64,000 nucleotides of DNA from Alkalimarinus alittae. GTDB lineage: Bacteria > Pseudomonadota > Gammaproteobacteria > Pseudomonadales > Oleiphilaceae. Location: contig NZ_CP100390.1 in assembly GCF_026016465.1 (NCBI RefSeq), positions 1,216,001-1,280,000 on the forward strand, given 5' to 3'. A program made the position numbers and the translations under genes. A model generated the notes under the pieces. The model saw only the letters and a program-made list of their open reading frames with translations. It was not told the origin of the DNA and did not search any database. Below are positions 26,014-34,637 of the stretch, piece after piece (within the stretch, counting starts at the first letter, position 1; every line of letters begins with the position of its first letter).

Positions 26014-26358
26014 ATGAAATATATTGCGGAAAAAGATCTTTTCGAAGAAGGCAAGTGGGAGCCCCAGATTGTTCTCCCTCTGCGAAATCGACATCCGGAA
26101 GATCCATTGCTTCACTGGGTTTCCATCTGGTTTGCTGCGCGCAACCTTCTTAGCGACGCGGAAGAGCATCCAGACCACTGGGATATCAAATACGAGGGTC
26201 TCACAAAGCAATATGTAATTGAGGTCAGAGACGAGTGCGAGAAAGAATGGCGAAGCTTGTGGCCTTCACGAGAATCTTCTCCTAACTTAGAGGCTGTTCT
26301 TGGTATTGTGCGTCGATTTGTTGGCTTCAAATCCTTCGAGCCACCTGAAGGACTTTAA
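26014..26358 (+). CDS. Hypothetical cytosolic protein
   Basis: 114 residues, acidic, Trp-rich, without membrane segments. The codon usage looks richer in G and C than in neighbouring cassettes, which suggests a different donor. No family recognised. Confidence 0.57.
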   Translation: MKYIAEKDLFEEGKWEPQIVLPLRNRHPEDPLLHWVSIWFAARNLLSDAEEHPDHWDIKYEGLTKQYVIEVRDECEKEWRSLWPSRESSPNLEAVLGIVRRFVGFKSFEPPEGL

Positions 26359-26375
26359 GTTCAAAGCAATAAACC

Positions 26376-26480
26376 ATATAACAAGTTGCTCAAGTCGGAT
26401 TGTGGTAAATTGACACCTTGTTTGCAAAGAACCGCAAACAAACCGCCAATTCACCACAACCGCTTAGCAAGGCGTTATAA
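26376..26480 (+). repeat. attC 51, type C-like
   Basis: 105 bp, ATATAAC to GTTATAA. Confidence 0.8.
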
Positions 26481-26496
26481 GTCGTAAGGAAGTGAA

Positions 26497-27069
26497 ATGG
26501 AGTTTCCACATCAGGAGTTAAAAGCGAAATCAGGCTCAATCTCTGGGTTTATTTTTGAAAACCCGAATGTCGGTTTGAAAAGGGGTCTGTTCATATCAAT
26601 AGAAATTGACTTCGAGCCAATTAAATATGGGGATAATGAGTGGGAATGTTCTTTAGCTTCAGAGTGGATACCATTTAAAGGTAAGAGTTGGCACGAGTTA
26701 GAGTCAATTGATTTTCAAAACGAAATTGTAAAAGAAATGAACGAAACAACGTTCTATCTCACAACACATGATTGGTGCAATGATGTGCATATCGAGTTGA
26801 AGCGAGTAGAAAGAAACTTGTTCAATCTTAAATTAATGGCCAATGCAGAGTTTTCGGGCTACTACGGTGGCGATGAGAATTCATCCATGCCAATTACAGT
26901 TGATTTAACGGTTCCTTTTACAAATTTTATTATTCGAAGAGATAATTTGTTTCCAAAACCAAATTCAATTGAAGAAGCCTTAGCGGTGTCTAATGAATTC
27001 ATAGATACAACAACATTCAAAGAACCATCTTTCGATGGTGAGGTATTTAAATTTGAACCTCAGTGCTAA
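26497..27069 (+). CDS. Hypothetical cytosolic protein
   Basis: 190 residues, soluble and probably beta-rich, with WHELESIDF near residue 67 and a Trp/Asp-rich HDWCND segment near 90. AAGGAAG precedes the ATG at 26497. It could belong to the immunity-protein class often found in cassettes, but no signature is visible. Confidence 0.57.
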   Translation: MEFPHQELKAKSGSISGFIFENPNVGLKRGLFISIEIDFEPIKYGDNEWECSLASEWIPFKGKSWHELESIDFQNEIVKEMNETTFYLTTHDWCNDVHIELKRVERNLFNLKLMANAEFSGYYGGDENSSMPITVDLTVPFTNFIIRRDNLFPKPNSIEEALAVSNEFIDTTTFKEPSFDGEVFKFEPQC

Positions 27070-27074
27070 ACGGC

Positions 27075-27159
27075 TTATAACCAGTGCAGGCATGGGACGT
27101 CAAAAAGCTACGTTCGTTCCTCACTACACTTTTTGCCGCACATGCTGCAGGCGTTATAC
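27075..27159 (+). repeat. attC 52, singleton type
   Basis: 85 bp, TTATAAC to GTTATAC. Confidence 0.78.
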
Positions 27160-27485
27160 GGCAAAAGCTTAAAGCTTCCTGTTTGGTTTTGTGGGTCTAA
27201 GCTGCTTAGTTTTCTTAATCGGTTTGTTTGTTTTTCATTGGTATGTGGCACCTCAACATTTTGTTCAGGTGGCTTAATAAAGTTCAGCTAAACACCACTT
27301 TCACTGATTTCGTTTGTGGCTTTTTGTTTGAGACTTCATCACAAATTTCAAGTTAAAGGGTTTTGTTCTCTGGTGGTTTGTTTAAACTCCGTGGGATTGA
27401 AACGTTAATATTTTAATCGGTGAATTAAAGAGTGCGCTTTCGCTACGCTTCAGTCAGTGACTTCGCTTAAACTCAACGGTTTGCC
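27154..27485 (+). other. ORF-less cassette, singleton
   Basis: 332 nt with no credible gene on either strand and no similarity to families I or II. It is T-rich with several GGTTTG runs. I see no clear structure beyond an AAGCTTAAAGCTT palindrome near the start. Confidence 0.6.
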
Positions 27486-27585
27486 TTATAACCATAAGCA
27501 CCACGGGACTTAGTAATCGTCGCGCCTTTTGCACAGGAACGCAAAAGTCCCTCCAATTACTAAGCACGTGTGCTAGGCGTTAGGT
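27486..27585 (+). repeat. attC 53, type C-like
   Basis: 100 bp, TTATAAC to GTTAGGT. Confidence 0.8.
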
Positions 27586-27850
27586 GTGCTAAATCCTTGT
27601 ATTTATGATGTATATTTCAAAGGTTTGTAGGTAATCGAACCAAATTCAGTGCAAAAGTGAAGTGCTGAAAATACCGCAAATTTACACGCTTGAGTTGTGG
27701 GGCAGCCCACATTAACGGTTGGATTAAGCGGTTAACATTCTTCGTTTCAATCTTCGTGCAAGATGGATGAAGTGGAATAAAAATTAAAGGGTGTGAGTCA
27801 CGGGAATAAGATCCTTTGGAGTCAATATCAAAGTCCGAAGTGACGTCCAC
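27580..27850 (+). other. ORF-less cassette, family I
   Basis: 271 nt; one of two family I copies followed by a type C-like attC. Confidence 0.83.
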
Positions 27851-27954
27851 ACCTAACCATTAGCTGCAACGGATTCCGCATTTTTGTCACTTTTTATGCA
27901 AAGAGCCGCATAAAAACTGCCAAAAATACTACACCGTTGAGCAGGGCGTTATGT
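27851..27954 (+). repeat. attC 54, type C-like
   Basis: 104 bp, ACCTAAC to GTTATGT. Confidence 0.82.
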
Positions 27955-27980
27955 GAATCAGACAGCAGCAGGTATATAGA

Positions 27981-28382
27981 ATGAGTATTACAGGATCATG
28001 TTTATGTGGTGCAGTAAGCTTTGAAGTGAGTGGAGAATTCGAAAGCCTATATTTATGTCATTGTAATCGCTGCCAAAAAGATACAGGCTCAGTACATGCT
28101 TCAAACCTGTTTTCTTCTTCTGCAAAGTTGATATGGAAAACGGGCGAAGACAGAGTAAAAACTTATAAGCTACCTTCAACTAGGCATGTAAAATGTTTTT
28201 GCTCAAATTGTGGTTCGGCACTACCAAGTTTACAAATGAATAATCAATTAGTTGTAGTGCCGGCAGGCAGTTTAGATCAAGCTATCTCTATAAAGCCAAC
28301 AGCTCATATTTTTACCTCTAGTTCAGCTGCCTGGGCACAAAATCTGGAGAGAGTAATTTCTTATGAACAACTACCAGAATAA
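27981..28382 (+). CDS. GFA/CENP-V family zinc protein
   Basis: 133 residues: TGSCLCGAVSFEV, then CHCNRCQKDTG (about residues 32-42) and CFCSNCGSALP near 74, the full set of GFA cysteines. It is distinct in sequence from the GFA protein at 18318, so the two were acquired separately. A zinc-dependent role is expected; the substrate is unknown. Confidence 0.86.
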   Translation: MSITGSCLCGAVSFEVSGEFESLYLCHCNRCQKDTGSVHASNLFSSSAKLIWKTGEDRVKTYKLPSTRHVKCFCSNCGSALPSLQMNNQLVVVPAGSLDQAISIKPTAHIFTSSSAAWAQNLERVISYEQLPE

Positions 28383-28384
28383 AC

Positions 28385-28492
28385 ACATAACAAGTGGCTC
28401 CTGCGGATTGGGTAAAACTGGCACCTTTTTCGCCTCGCTTCGCTGGCAAAAAAGCCGCCAGTTTTACCCAACCGCAGAGCAAGGCGTTAGGT
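28385..28492 (+). repeat. attC 55, type C-like
   Basis: 108 bp, ACATAAC to GTTAGGT. Confidence 0.8.
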
Positions 28493-28758
28493 GTGCTACC
28501 AGGCTGTATTTATGGTGTTTTTGTTTTAAAGAGTGTGCGGTATCGATCCAAAACCAGTGCAAAAATTAAGCGTTGAAAGTACCGTGCATTAATACGCTTG
28601 TGTTGTGGGGCCGCCCACACTAGCTATTGAAAATAGAAATCAAAATTCTTCGCTTCACTCTTCGTGCAAGATGGATGAAGTGGAATAAAAATTAGAAGGT
28701 GTGAGTCACGGGAGTGAGGAACTTTGGAGCCAATATCAAAGTCCGAAGTGACTTCCAC
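28487..28758 (+). other. ORF-less cassette, family I
   Basis: 272 nt; second stem GTGGG-GCCG-CCCAC. Copy at 31250 identical by eye. Confidence 0.84.
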
Positions 28759-28850
28759 ACCTAACCAATAGCAGCATAGGACAACAACAAAAGCGGCCAA
28801 AGAGAAAAAACTGGCCGTTTTTGTTGTTGCCCATGTGCAAAGCGTTATGC
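28759..28850 (+). repeat. attC 56, type A
   Basis: 92 bp, ACCTAAC to GTTATGC. Confidence 0.88.
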
Positions 28851-28873
28851 TCTAAAAGTAAATCGAGGATAGT

Positions 28874-29272
28874 ATGATAAAAGGAAGTTGTCTCTGTGAA
28901 GAGGTTAAGTATCGATACGATGGTTGAATCAATGAAGTTGCAGTTTGCCATTGCAGCCAATGTAAGCGAGCACAGGGAACACCGTTCGTCACCAATGCTC
29001 CAATAGAGCTTGAAAAATTTACTTTTACCAATGGTTCTAGTTCTTTAAAAACGTTCTTCTCAAGTCCAAATAAAAAGCGTGTATTTTGTGGTAACTGTGG
29101 CAGTCCGTTGTATAGCCAAAGAACTGACATGCCTGAAACAATAAGGTTAAGGCTTGGTACAGTAACGGAGGGTCATATACCTGTGCCAAACTACGAAATA
29201 TATTGTGAATCAAAATCAGGCTGGTTTAGTACAAATACTGAAAGACCAAACTATGAACAAAATAAAGCATAA
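28874..29272 (+). pseudogene. GFA/CENP-V family gene with in-frame stop
   Basis: Reading from the ATG at 28874 gives MIKGSCLCEEVKYRYDG, then TGA at 28925-28927. The same frame continues open for 114 codons with CHCSQCKRAQG, CGNCGSPLY and a normal end at 29270-29272. Length (132) and cysteines match an intact GFA protein. One base change, for example TGG to TGA, would explain the break. Recent inactivation or recoding are the options; inactivation is far more likely. Confidence 0.82.
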
Positions 29273-29370
29273 CCAATAGCTCAATAGGACAAATATTCGC
29301 TGTCACTTTTTATGCAAAAACACGCATAAAAACCGCCATCAAACATTTGCCCATTAGCAAAGCGTTAGGT
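29267..29370 (+). repeat. attC 57, type C
   Basis: 104 bp, GCATAAC to GTTAGGT. Confidence 0.82.
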
Positions 29371-29634
29371 GTGCTGAATCCTTGTATTTGTATTGTATAT
29401 TTCAAAGGATTGTAGGCATTCGAACCAAATTCAGTGCAAAAGTTAAGTGCTGAAAGCACCGTAATTTATTAAGCTTGAGTTGTGGGGTAGCCCACATTTA
29501 CGATTGTACTTAGCGTTTAAAATTCTTCGTTTCAATCATCGTGCAAGATGGATGAAGTGGAGTAAAAATTAAGGGTGTGAGTCACGGGAATAAGAGCCCT
29601 TGAAGTCAATATCAAAGTCCGAAGTGACGTCCAC
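29365..29634 (+). other. ORF-less cassette, family I
   Basis: 270 nt, GTGCTGAATCC head. Confidence 0.83.
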
Positions 29635-29726
29635 ACCTAACCAGTAGCAGCATAGGACAACAACAAAAGCGGCCAAAGAGAAAAAGCCGGCCGTTTTTGT
29701 TGTTGCCCATGTGCAAAGCGTTATAG
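29635..29726 (+). repeat. attC 58, type A
   Basis: 92 bp, ACCTAAC to GTTATAG. Confidence 0.88.
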
Positions 29727-29738
29727 CTTAAGGTAAAT

Positions 29739-29996
29739 ATGAACATAAACGTAAATAATACATATATTAAGGGGCTAGGCATGCTTCCTTTTACGTTATT
29801 TGCGTTTATTTGGCTGCTGTCCTATTTTCAAGACTGGTTTATTGTTGCTCTTTTACTAACAATAGTAATTGTCGAATTGATATATACGCCATTGATAAAA
29901 CCAATTAATCTTTTTAGTTTGTCTCAGACAGCAAGATATTTGATATTAGTTTTTGTTCAACTGATCTTTGTACTTGGCTTAATAGTATTTAATTAA
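29739..29996 (+). CDS. Small membrane protein, cassette-encoded
   Basis: 85 residues with hydrophobic segments near 12-32, 34-52 and 62-83. About 120 nt without a gene separate its stop from the next attC, longer than usual in this array. No family recognised. Confidence 0.58.
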   Translation: MNINVNNTYIKGLGMLPFTLFAFIWLLSYFQDWFIVALLLTIVIVELIYTPLIKPINLFSLSQTARYLILVFVQLIFVLGLIVFN

Positions 29997-30115
29997 AATA
30001 CTATGTCGAAGCGTAGTGAGTGCTGTGAGTAAAAATAGTTACTACGGTTACACTTGAAAAAGCATTAAAAGAATCAGGGTAGCCATTAAATTGAGTGGCC
30101 ATAGAGGGCATATTG

Positions 30116-30196
30116 CTATAACAAGTAAATGTTAAGGACAGCTTTGCTCCACGGCTACGCCGTTCCACAAACCTGCCATAAATTTGAGCGTTAGGT
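30116..30196 (+). repeat. attC 59, singleton type
   Basis: 81 bp, CTATAAC to GTTAGGT; similar to attC 37. Confidence 0.8.
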
Positions 30197-30460
30197 GTGC
30201 TACCAGTCAGTATTTATGGCGGTTTTGGTTTAAAGCGTGTGCGGTTCCGATCAAAAAACAGTGCAAAAGTTAAGCGTTGAAAGTATCGTACTTTAATACG
30301 CTTGAGTTGTGGGGCAGCCCGCATCAACGGTGAATTTAGAATTTAAACGTCTTCGTTTCAGTCTTCGTGCAAAAAGGATGAAGTGGAGCAATATTAAAAG
30401 GTATGGATCACGGGAATAAGAGACTTTGGAGTAAGTATCAAAGTCCGAAGTGACTTCCAC
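30191..30460 (+). other. ORF-less cassette, family I
   Basis: 270 nt, first of five consecutive ORF-less family I cassettes (30191-31877), followed by a long-subtype copy. Confidence 0.83.
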
Positions 30461-30546
30461 ACCTAACCAATAGCAGCATAGGACAACAACAAAAGCGGCC
30501 AAAAAGACGGCCACTTTCATTGTTGCCCATGTGCAAGGCGTTAGGT
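30461..30546 (+). repeat. attC 60, type A
   Basis: 86 bp, ACCTAAC to GTTAGGT. Confidence 0.88.
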
Positions 30547-30810
30547 GTGCTAAATCCTTCTATTTGTAGTTTAAGTTTCAAAGGGTTGTAGGTGTTTTAA
30601 CCAAATTCAGTGCAAAAGTTAAGAGCTGAAAGTAGCGTATAGTTGAAGGCTTTAGTTGTGGGGCATCCCACATTAACGGTTAGATTAAGCGTTTAAAATT
30701 CTTCTCTTCAATCTTCGTGCAAGATGGATGAAGTGGAGTAAAAATTAAGGGTGTAAGTCACGGGAATAAGAGCCTTTTGAATAAAGGTCAAAGTCCGAAG
30801 TGTCGTCCAC
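30541..30810 (+). other. ORF-less cassette, family I
   Basis: 270 nt, GTGCTAAATCC head. Confidence 0.83.
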
Positions 30811-30902
30811 ACCTAACCAGTAGCAGCATAGGACAACAACAAAAGCGGCCAAAAAGAAAAAGCCGGCCACTTTTGTTGTTGCCCATGTGCAAAGCGTTAG
30901 GT
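30811..30902 (+). repeat. attC 61, type A
   Basis: 92 bp, ACCTAAC to GTTAGGT. Confidence 0.88.
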
Positions 30903-31169
30903 GCTCTAAAGGTCTATGGCTACGGTAGCTTGAGCGTCAATAAGGGTACGCCGCAGTTAAGTATCAAAGCAAAAGTGAAACACCGTAGTAGCGAGTAAAA
31001 ATAGCCGCTTAGGTTGTGGGGCAACTCGCATTAAAAACTGCATCAATAAATTAAAATTCTTCGCTCAGTTCAATGTGCAAAATTAAAAGGACTGAGTAAA
31101 AATTAAAGAGTGTTAGGGTTAAAATAATAAACTTCGGAGAAACGAGTCAAAGTCCGAAGTGATTTCAGC
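30897..31169 (+). other. ORF-less cassette, GTGCTCTAAAGG subtype (copy of 25134)
   Basis: 273 nt, identical by eye to 25134-25406 including its attC. Confidence 0.83.
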
Positions 31170-31255
31170 ACCTAACAAGTCACATCATAGGACAACAACA
31201 AAAGCGGCCAAAGAGCCGGCCACTTTCATTGTTGCCCATGTGCTAGGCGTTAGGT
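31170..31255 (+). repeat. attC 62, type A
   Basis: 86 bp, ACCTAAC to GTTAGGT. Confidence 0.88.
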
Positions 31256-31521
31256 GTGCTACCAGGCTGTATTTATGGTGTTTTTGTTTTAAAGAGTGTG
31301 CGGTATCGATCCAAAACCAGTGCAAAAATTAAGCGTTGAAAGTACCGTGCATTAATACGCTTGTGTTGTGGGGCCGCCCACACTAGCTATTGAAAATAGA
31401 AATCAAAATTCTTCGCTTCACTCTTCGTGCAAGATGGATGAAGTGGAATAAAAATTAGAAGGTGTGAGTCACGGGAGTGAGGAACTTTGGAGCCAATATC
31501 AAAGTCCGAAGTGACTTCCAC
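31250..31521 (+). other. ORF-less cassette, family I (copy of 28487)
   Basis: 272 nt, identical by eye to 28487-28758. Confidence 0.84.
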
Positions 31522-31613
31522 ACCTAACCAATAGCAGCATAGGACAACAACAAAAGCGGCCAAAGAGAAAAAACTGGCCGTTTTTGTTGTTGCCCATGTG
31601 CAAAGCGTTAGGT
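31522..31613 (+). repeat. attC 63, type A
   Basis: 92 bp, ACCTAAC to GTTAGGT. Confidence 0.88.
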
Positions 31614-31877
31614 GTGCTAAATTCTTGTATTTGTAGTGTAAATTTCAAAGGGTTGTAGGTGTTTTAACCAAATTCAGTGCAAAAGTGAAGAACTGAAAAT
31701 ACCGTATAGTTAAAGGCTTTAGTTGTGGGGCATCCCACATTAACGGTTGGATTAAGCGTTTAAAATTCTTCGCTTCGGTCTTCGTGCAAGCACGCTAGAG
31801 TGGAGTAAAAATTAAAGGTGTGGGTCACGGGAATAAGAGCCTTTGGAATCAAGGTCAAAGTCCGAAGTGACGTCCAC
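31608..31877 (+). other. ORF-less cassette, family I
   Basis: 270 nt, with the CGTGCAAGCACG loop variant. Confidence 0.83.
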
Positions 31878-31965
31878 ACCTAACAATAAGCATCATAGGA
31901 AAATTAATAAAAGCGGCCAAAAAGACGGCCACGTTTATTAATTTCCCATGTGCAAGGCGTTAGGG
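31878..31965 (+). repeat. attC 64, type A2
   Basis: 88 bp, ACCTAAC to GTTAGGG. Confidence 0.87.
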
Positions 31966-32310
31966 GTCTTAAAGCCATATAGTTACGTCAGCCTAAGCGT
32001 CAAAAAGAGTACGCCGCAGTGAAGCAAAACGGCTAGAATTAACCCATGTTTAAAGCAAAAGTTAATGTGTGAAAGTGCCGTAAATTAATACGCTTTAGTT
32101 GTGGGGCTGCCCACTTGAAGGATTAAAATTAATAGTCAATGTTCTTCGCTTAGGTCATCGTGCAAAATGGATAAAGCGGAATAAGCATTAAAGCGTGTTA
32201 GTGGAATACGAATCTTCGGAGCAAGTATCAATATCCGAAGTTAAATAAAAAGAGTGTTAGTGGAATGAGAAACTTCGGAATAACATATTAAAGTCCGAAG
32301 TGAATTAAAC
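31960..32310 (+). other. ORF-less cassette, long subtype
   Basis: 351 nt, the same length as 15611-15961 although the sequences have diverged; duplicated terminal hairpin. Confidence 0.82.
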
Positions 32311-32396
32311 CCCTAACAAGTCGCAGCAAGGGACAACAACAAAAGCGGCCAAAGAGCCGGCCACTTTTGCTGTTGCCCATGTGCAAGGCGTTATAT
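32311..32396 (+). repeat. attC 65, type A
   Basis: 86 bp, CCCTAAC to GTTATAT. Confidence 0.87.
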
Positions 32397-32428
32397 TTTT
32401 TTCGCATTACCATGGAAAGGTGAATTAA

Positions 32429-32671
32429 TTGGGTATCGTATTTGAAGTATTAGGCTGGTTATTCTGGGATTTGATATTCGCGTTTATTTTTTATACTACG
32501 GGCGCATTAATTCTGAGAGTTATTTCATTCGGTTTATTGAGAAAACCCATATTTAGTTTTGGAGTCTTCAACAAAGAAAAGAAACAGGGAAATAAAGAAT
32601 TAAGTACTGCCTACATAACAGGGCTTATTTTTTACGTATTAATAATTAGTGTAATAATTTGGTTGAACTAA
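32429..32671 (+). CDS. Small membrane protein, first gene of two-gene cassette
   Basis: 80 residues from a TTG at 32429 with GGAAAGG about 12 bases upstream. Hydrophobic helices near residues 8-32 and 58-78 flank a basic loop (FNKEKKQGNKEL). The last 34 residues match a gene remnant at 48281-48385, outside the array, at 26 of 34 positions. Function unknown. Confidence 0.62.
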   Translation: MGIVFEVLGWLFWDLIFAFIFYTTGALILRVISFGLLRKPIFSFGVFNKEKKQGNKELSTAYITGLIFYVLIISVIIWLN

Positions 32672-32713
32672 ATATCAACTATGTGCCACAAGTGTTTTAA
32701 AGGGAAATAAAAC

Positions 32714-32923
32714 ATGAATAAAAACCAAAGAATAGCATTTTGGTCTACTTTTATTGGCTTTTGCATTACAGGTACTATCAGCATATATTTTCAAGGTGCC
32801 TTTGACGATCTAAGTTTCGTCGGGTCACTTATACTCACTGGCTTTTATTTAGCTGTGGGCTTTTTCATTCATAAGTATATAAAATCAAACCCAGATGAAG
32901 TCGAAAAATGGTTTGAGAAATAG
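32714..32923 (+). CDS. Small membrane protein, second gene of two-gene cassette
   Basis: 69 residues with two helices (about 8-26 and 34-54) and a charged C-terminus. AAAGGGAAA lies upstream of the ATG at 32714. It shares the cassette with 32429-32671, 42 nt downstream, so the two are probably co-expressed. Confidence 0.6.
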   Translation: MNKNQRIAFWSTFIGFCITGTISIYFQGAFDDLSFVGSLILTGFYLAVGFFIHKYIKSNPDEVEKWFEK

Positions 32924-32931
32924 AATTTGAA

Positions 32932-33023
32932 ATATAACAAGGCAATCAAAGATCGCCCACAAAATACGTGGGCTGGACCTCCAAAGCCTACGGCTTTTCC
33001 GGCCCTTTATCGCGGCGTTAGGT
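32932..33023 (+). repeat. attC 66, type D
   Basis: 92 bp, ATATAAC to GTTAGGT. Confidence 0.82.
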
Positions 33024-33288
33024 GTGCTACCAGACTGTATTTATAGTGTTTTTGTTTTAAAGAGTGTGCGGTTTCGATCAAAAAACAGTGCAAAAGTTAA
33101 GCGTTGAAAGTATCGTACTTTAATACGCTTGAGTTGTGGGGCAGCCCGCATCAACGGTGAGTTTAGAATTTAAACGTCTTCGCTTCAGTCTTCGTGCAAA
33201 AAGGATGAAGTGAAGTAAATATTAAAGGGTGTGAGTCACGGGAATAAGAGACTTTGGAGCCAATATCAAAGTCCGAAGTGACTTCCAC
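33018..33288 (+). other. ORF-less cassette, family I
   Basis: 271 nt, close to 16048. Confidence 0.83.
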
Positions 33289-33374
33289 ACCTAACAAGTC
33301 GCAGCAAGGGACAACAACAAAAGCGGCCAAAAAGACGGCCACTTTCATTGTTGCCCATGTGCAAGGCGTTAGGT
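33289..33374 (+). repeat. attC 67, type A
   Basis: 86 bp, ACCTAAC to GTTAGGT. Confidence 0.88.
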
Positions 33375-33637
33375 GTGCTAAGTCTTGTATTTATGGTTTA
33401 TATTTCAAAGGATTGTAGGCATTCGCACCAAATTCAGTGCAAAAGTTAAGTGCTGAAAGTGCCTTATAGTTAAAGGCTTTAGTTGTGGGGCATCCCACAT
33501 TAACGATTGGATTAAGCGTTAAAAGTTCTTCGCTTCGGTCTTCGTGCAAGCACGCAAGTGTGGAGTAAAAATTAATGGTGTGGATCACGGGAATAAGAGC
33601 CTTTGGAATAAAGGTCAAAGTCCGAAGTGACGTCCAC
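33369..33637 (+). other. ORF-less cassette, family I
   Basis: 269 nt, GTGCTAAGTC head. Confidence 0.83.
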
Positions 33638-33725
33638 ACCTAACAATAAGCATCATAGGAAAATTAATAAAAGCGGCCAAAAAGACGGCCACGTTTATTA
33701 ATTTCCCATGTGCAAGGCGTTAGGT
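33638..33725 (+). repeat. attC 68, type A2
   Basis: 88 bp, ACCTAAC to GTTAGGT. Confidence 0.87.
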
Positions 33726-33991
33726 GTGCTACCAAGCTGTATTAATAGTGTTTTTGTTTTAAAGCGTGTACGGTTTCGATCCAAAAACAGTGCAAAAGTT
33801 AAGCATTGAAAATACCGTACTTTAATACGTTTGAGTTGTGGGGCATCCCACATTAACGATTGAAATTAGCGTTTAAAATTCTTCGCTTCAGTCTTCGTGA
33901 AAAATGGATGAAGTGGAGTAAATGTTAGAAGGTATGGATCACGGGAATGAGGAACTTTGGATTAAGCATCAAAGTCCGAAGTGACTTCCAC
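33720..33991 (+). other. ORF-less cassette, family I
   Basis: 272 nt; last family I copy in the array. Confidence 0.83.
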
Positions 33992-34077
33992 ACCTAACCA
34001 ATAGCAGCATAGGACAACAACAAAAACGGCCAAGGAGCCGGCCACTTTTGCTGTTGCCCATGTGCAAGGCGTTAGCT
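33992..34077 (+). repeat. attC 69, type A
   Basis: 86 bp, ACCTAAC to GTTAGCT. Confidence 0.88.
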
Positions 34078-34095
34078 GTAAAATGAGAACATCAA

Positions 34096-34527
34096 ATGGA
34101 AGTTGAAAAATCAATTGAAAAACTAAATGAGTTGTTAGTTGAGCACGGGTTTAGCGTAAAAAAACCACTCCCCTTGGTTGCGTTTGGTGCTTTCAAAGAG
34201 TTTTGTTCATTGCCTGTTGAGTGCATGGAAGATGATGTTTTATTGCAATTTGGCGTTTTCGATTTTACGGGTGAATCTCTTTTTTATCTTGATTTCGTAA
34301 GGCAATTTTGTATCGAGGAAAATGGTGAATATTCACATATGGAACAACTTCATGTTGAATTTACATGCAAGCCTGCTGTTATGCTGGCTAACCTAGAAGC
34401 AAGTTTATGGGCAGAGGAATACCCAAGCCTTGAAAAGTATTTTGAGCATGTCCAAGCTTTGGATGTTTTTAAAAAAGTAGAGCAAGCAGAATCATGGAAT
34501 GTCGAAATATACCAAGAGCAGGTATAG
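34096..34527 (+). CDS. Hypothetical cytosolic protein
   Basis: 143 residues, acidic, with a long N-terminal helix (EKSIEKLNELLVEHGF) and a C-terminal helical part (FEHVQALDVFKKVEQAESW). No membrane segment. No family recognised. Confidence 0.58.
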   Translation: MEVEKSIEKLNELLVEHGFSVKKPLPLVAFGAFKEFCSLPVECMEDDVLLQFGVFDFTGESLFYLDFVRQFCIEENGEYSHMEQLHVEFTCKPAVMLANLEASLWAEEYPSLEKYFEHVQALDVFKKVEQAESWNVEIYQEQV

Positions 34528-34534
34528 AAATCAC

Positions 34535-34622
34535 AGCTAACCAGACGCAGCACAGGACAATTAATAAAAGCGGCCAAAGAGCCGGCCACTGTTATTAGTC
34601 GCCTGTGTGCAAGGCGTTAGGT
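34535..34622 (+). repeat. attC 70, type A-like
   Basis: 88 bp, AGCTAAC to GTTAGGT; with attC 4, one of two type A sites behind a gene cassette. Confidence 0.84.
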
Positions 34623-34637
34623 ATTCAGGATATTAAG

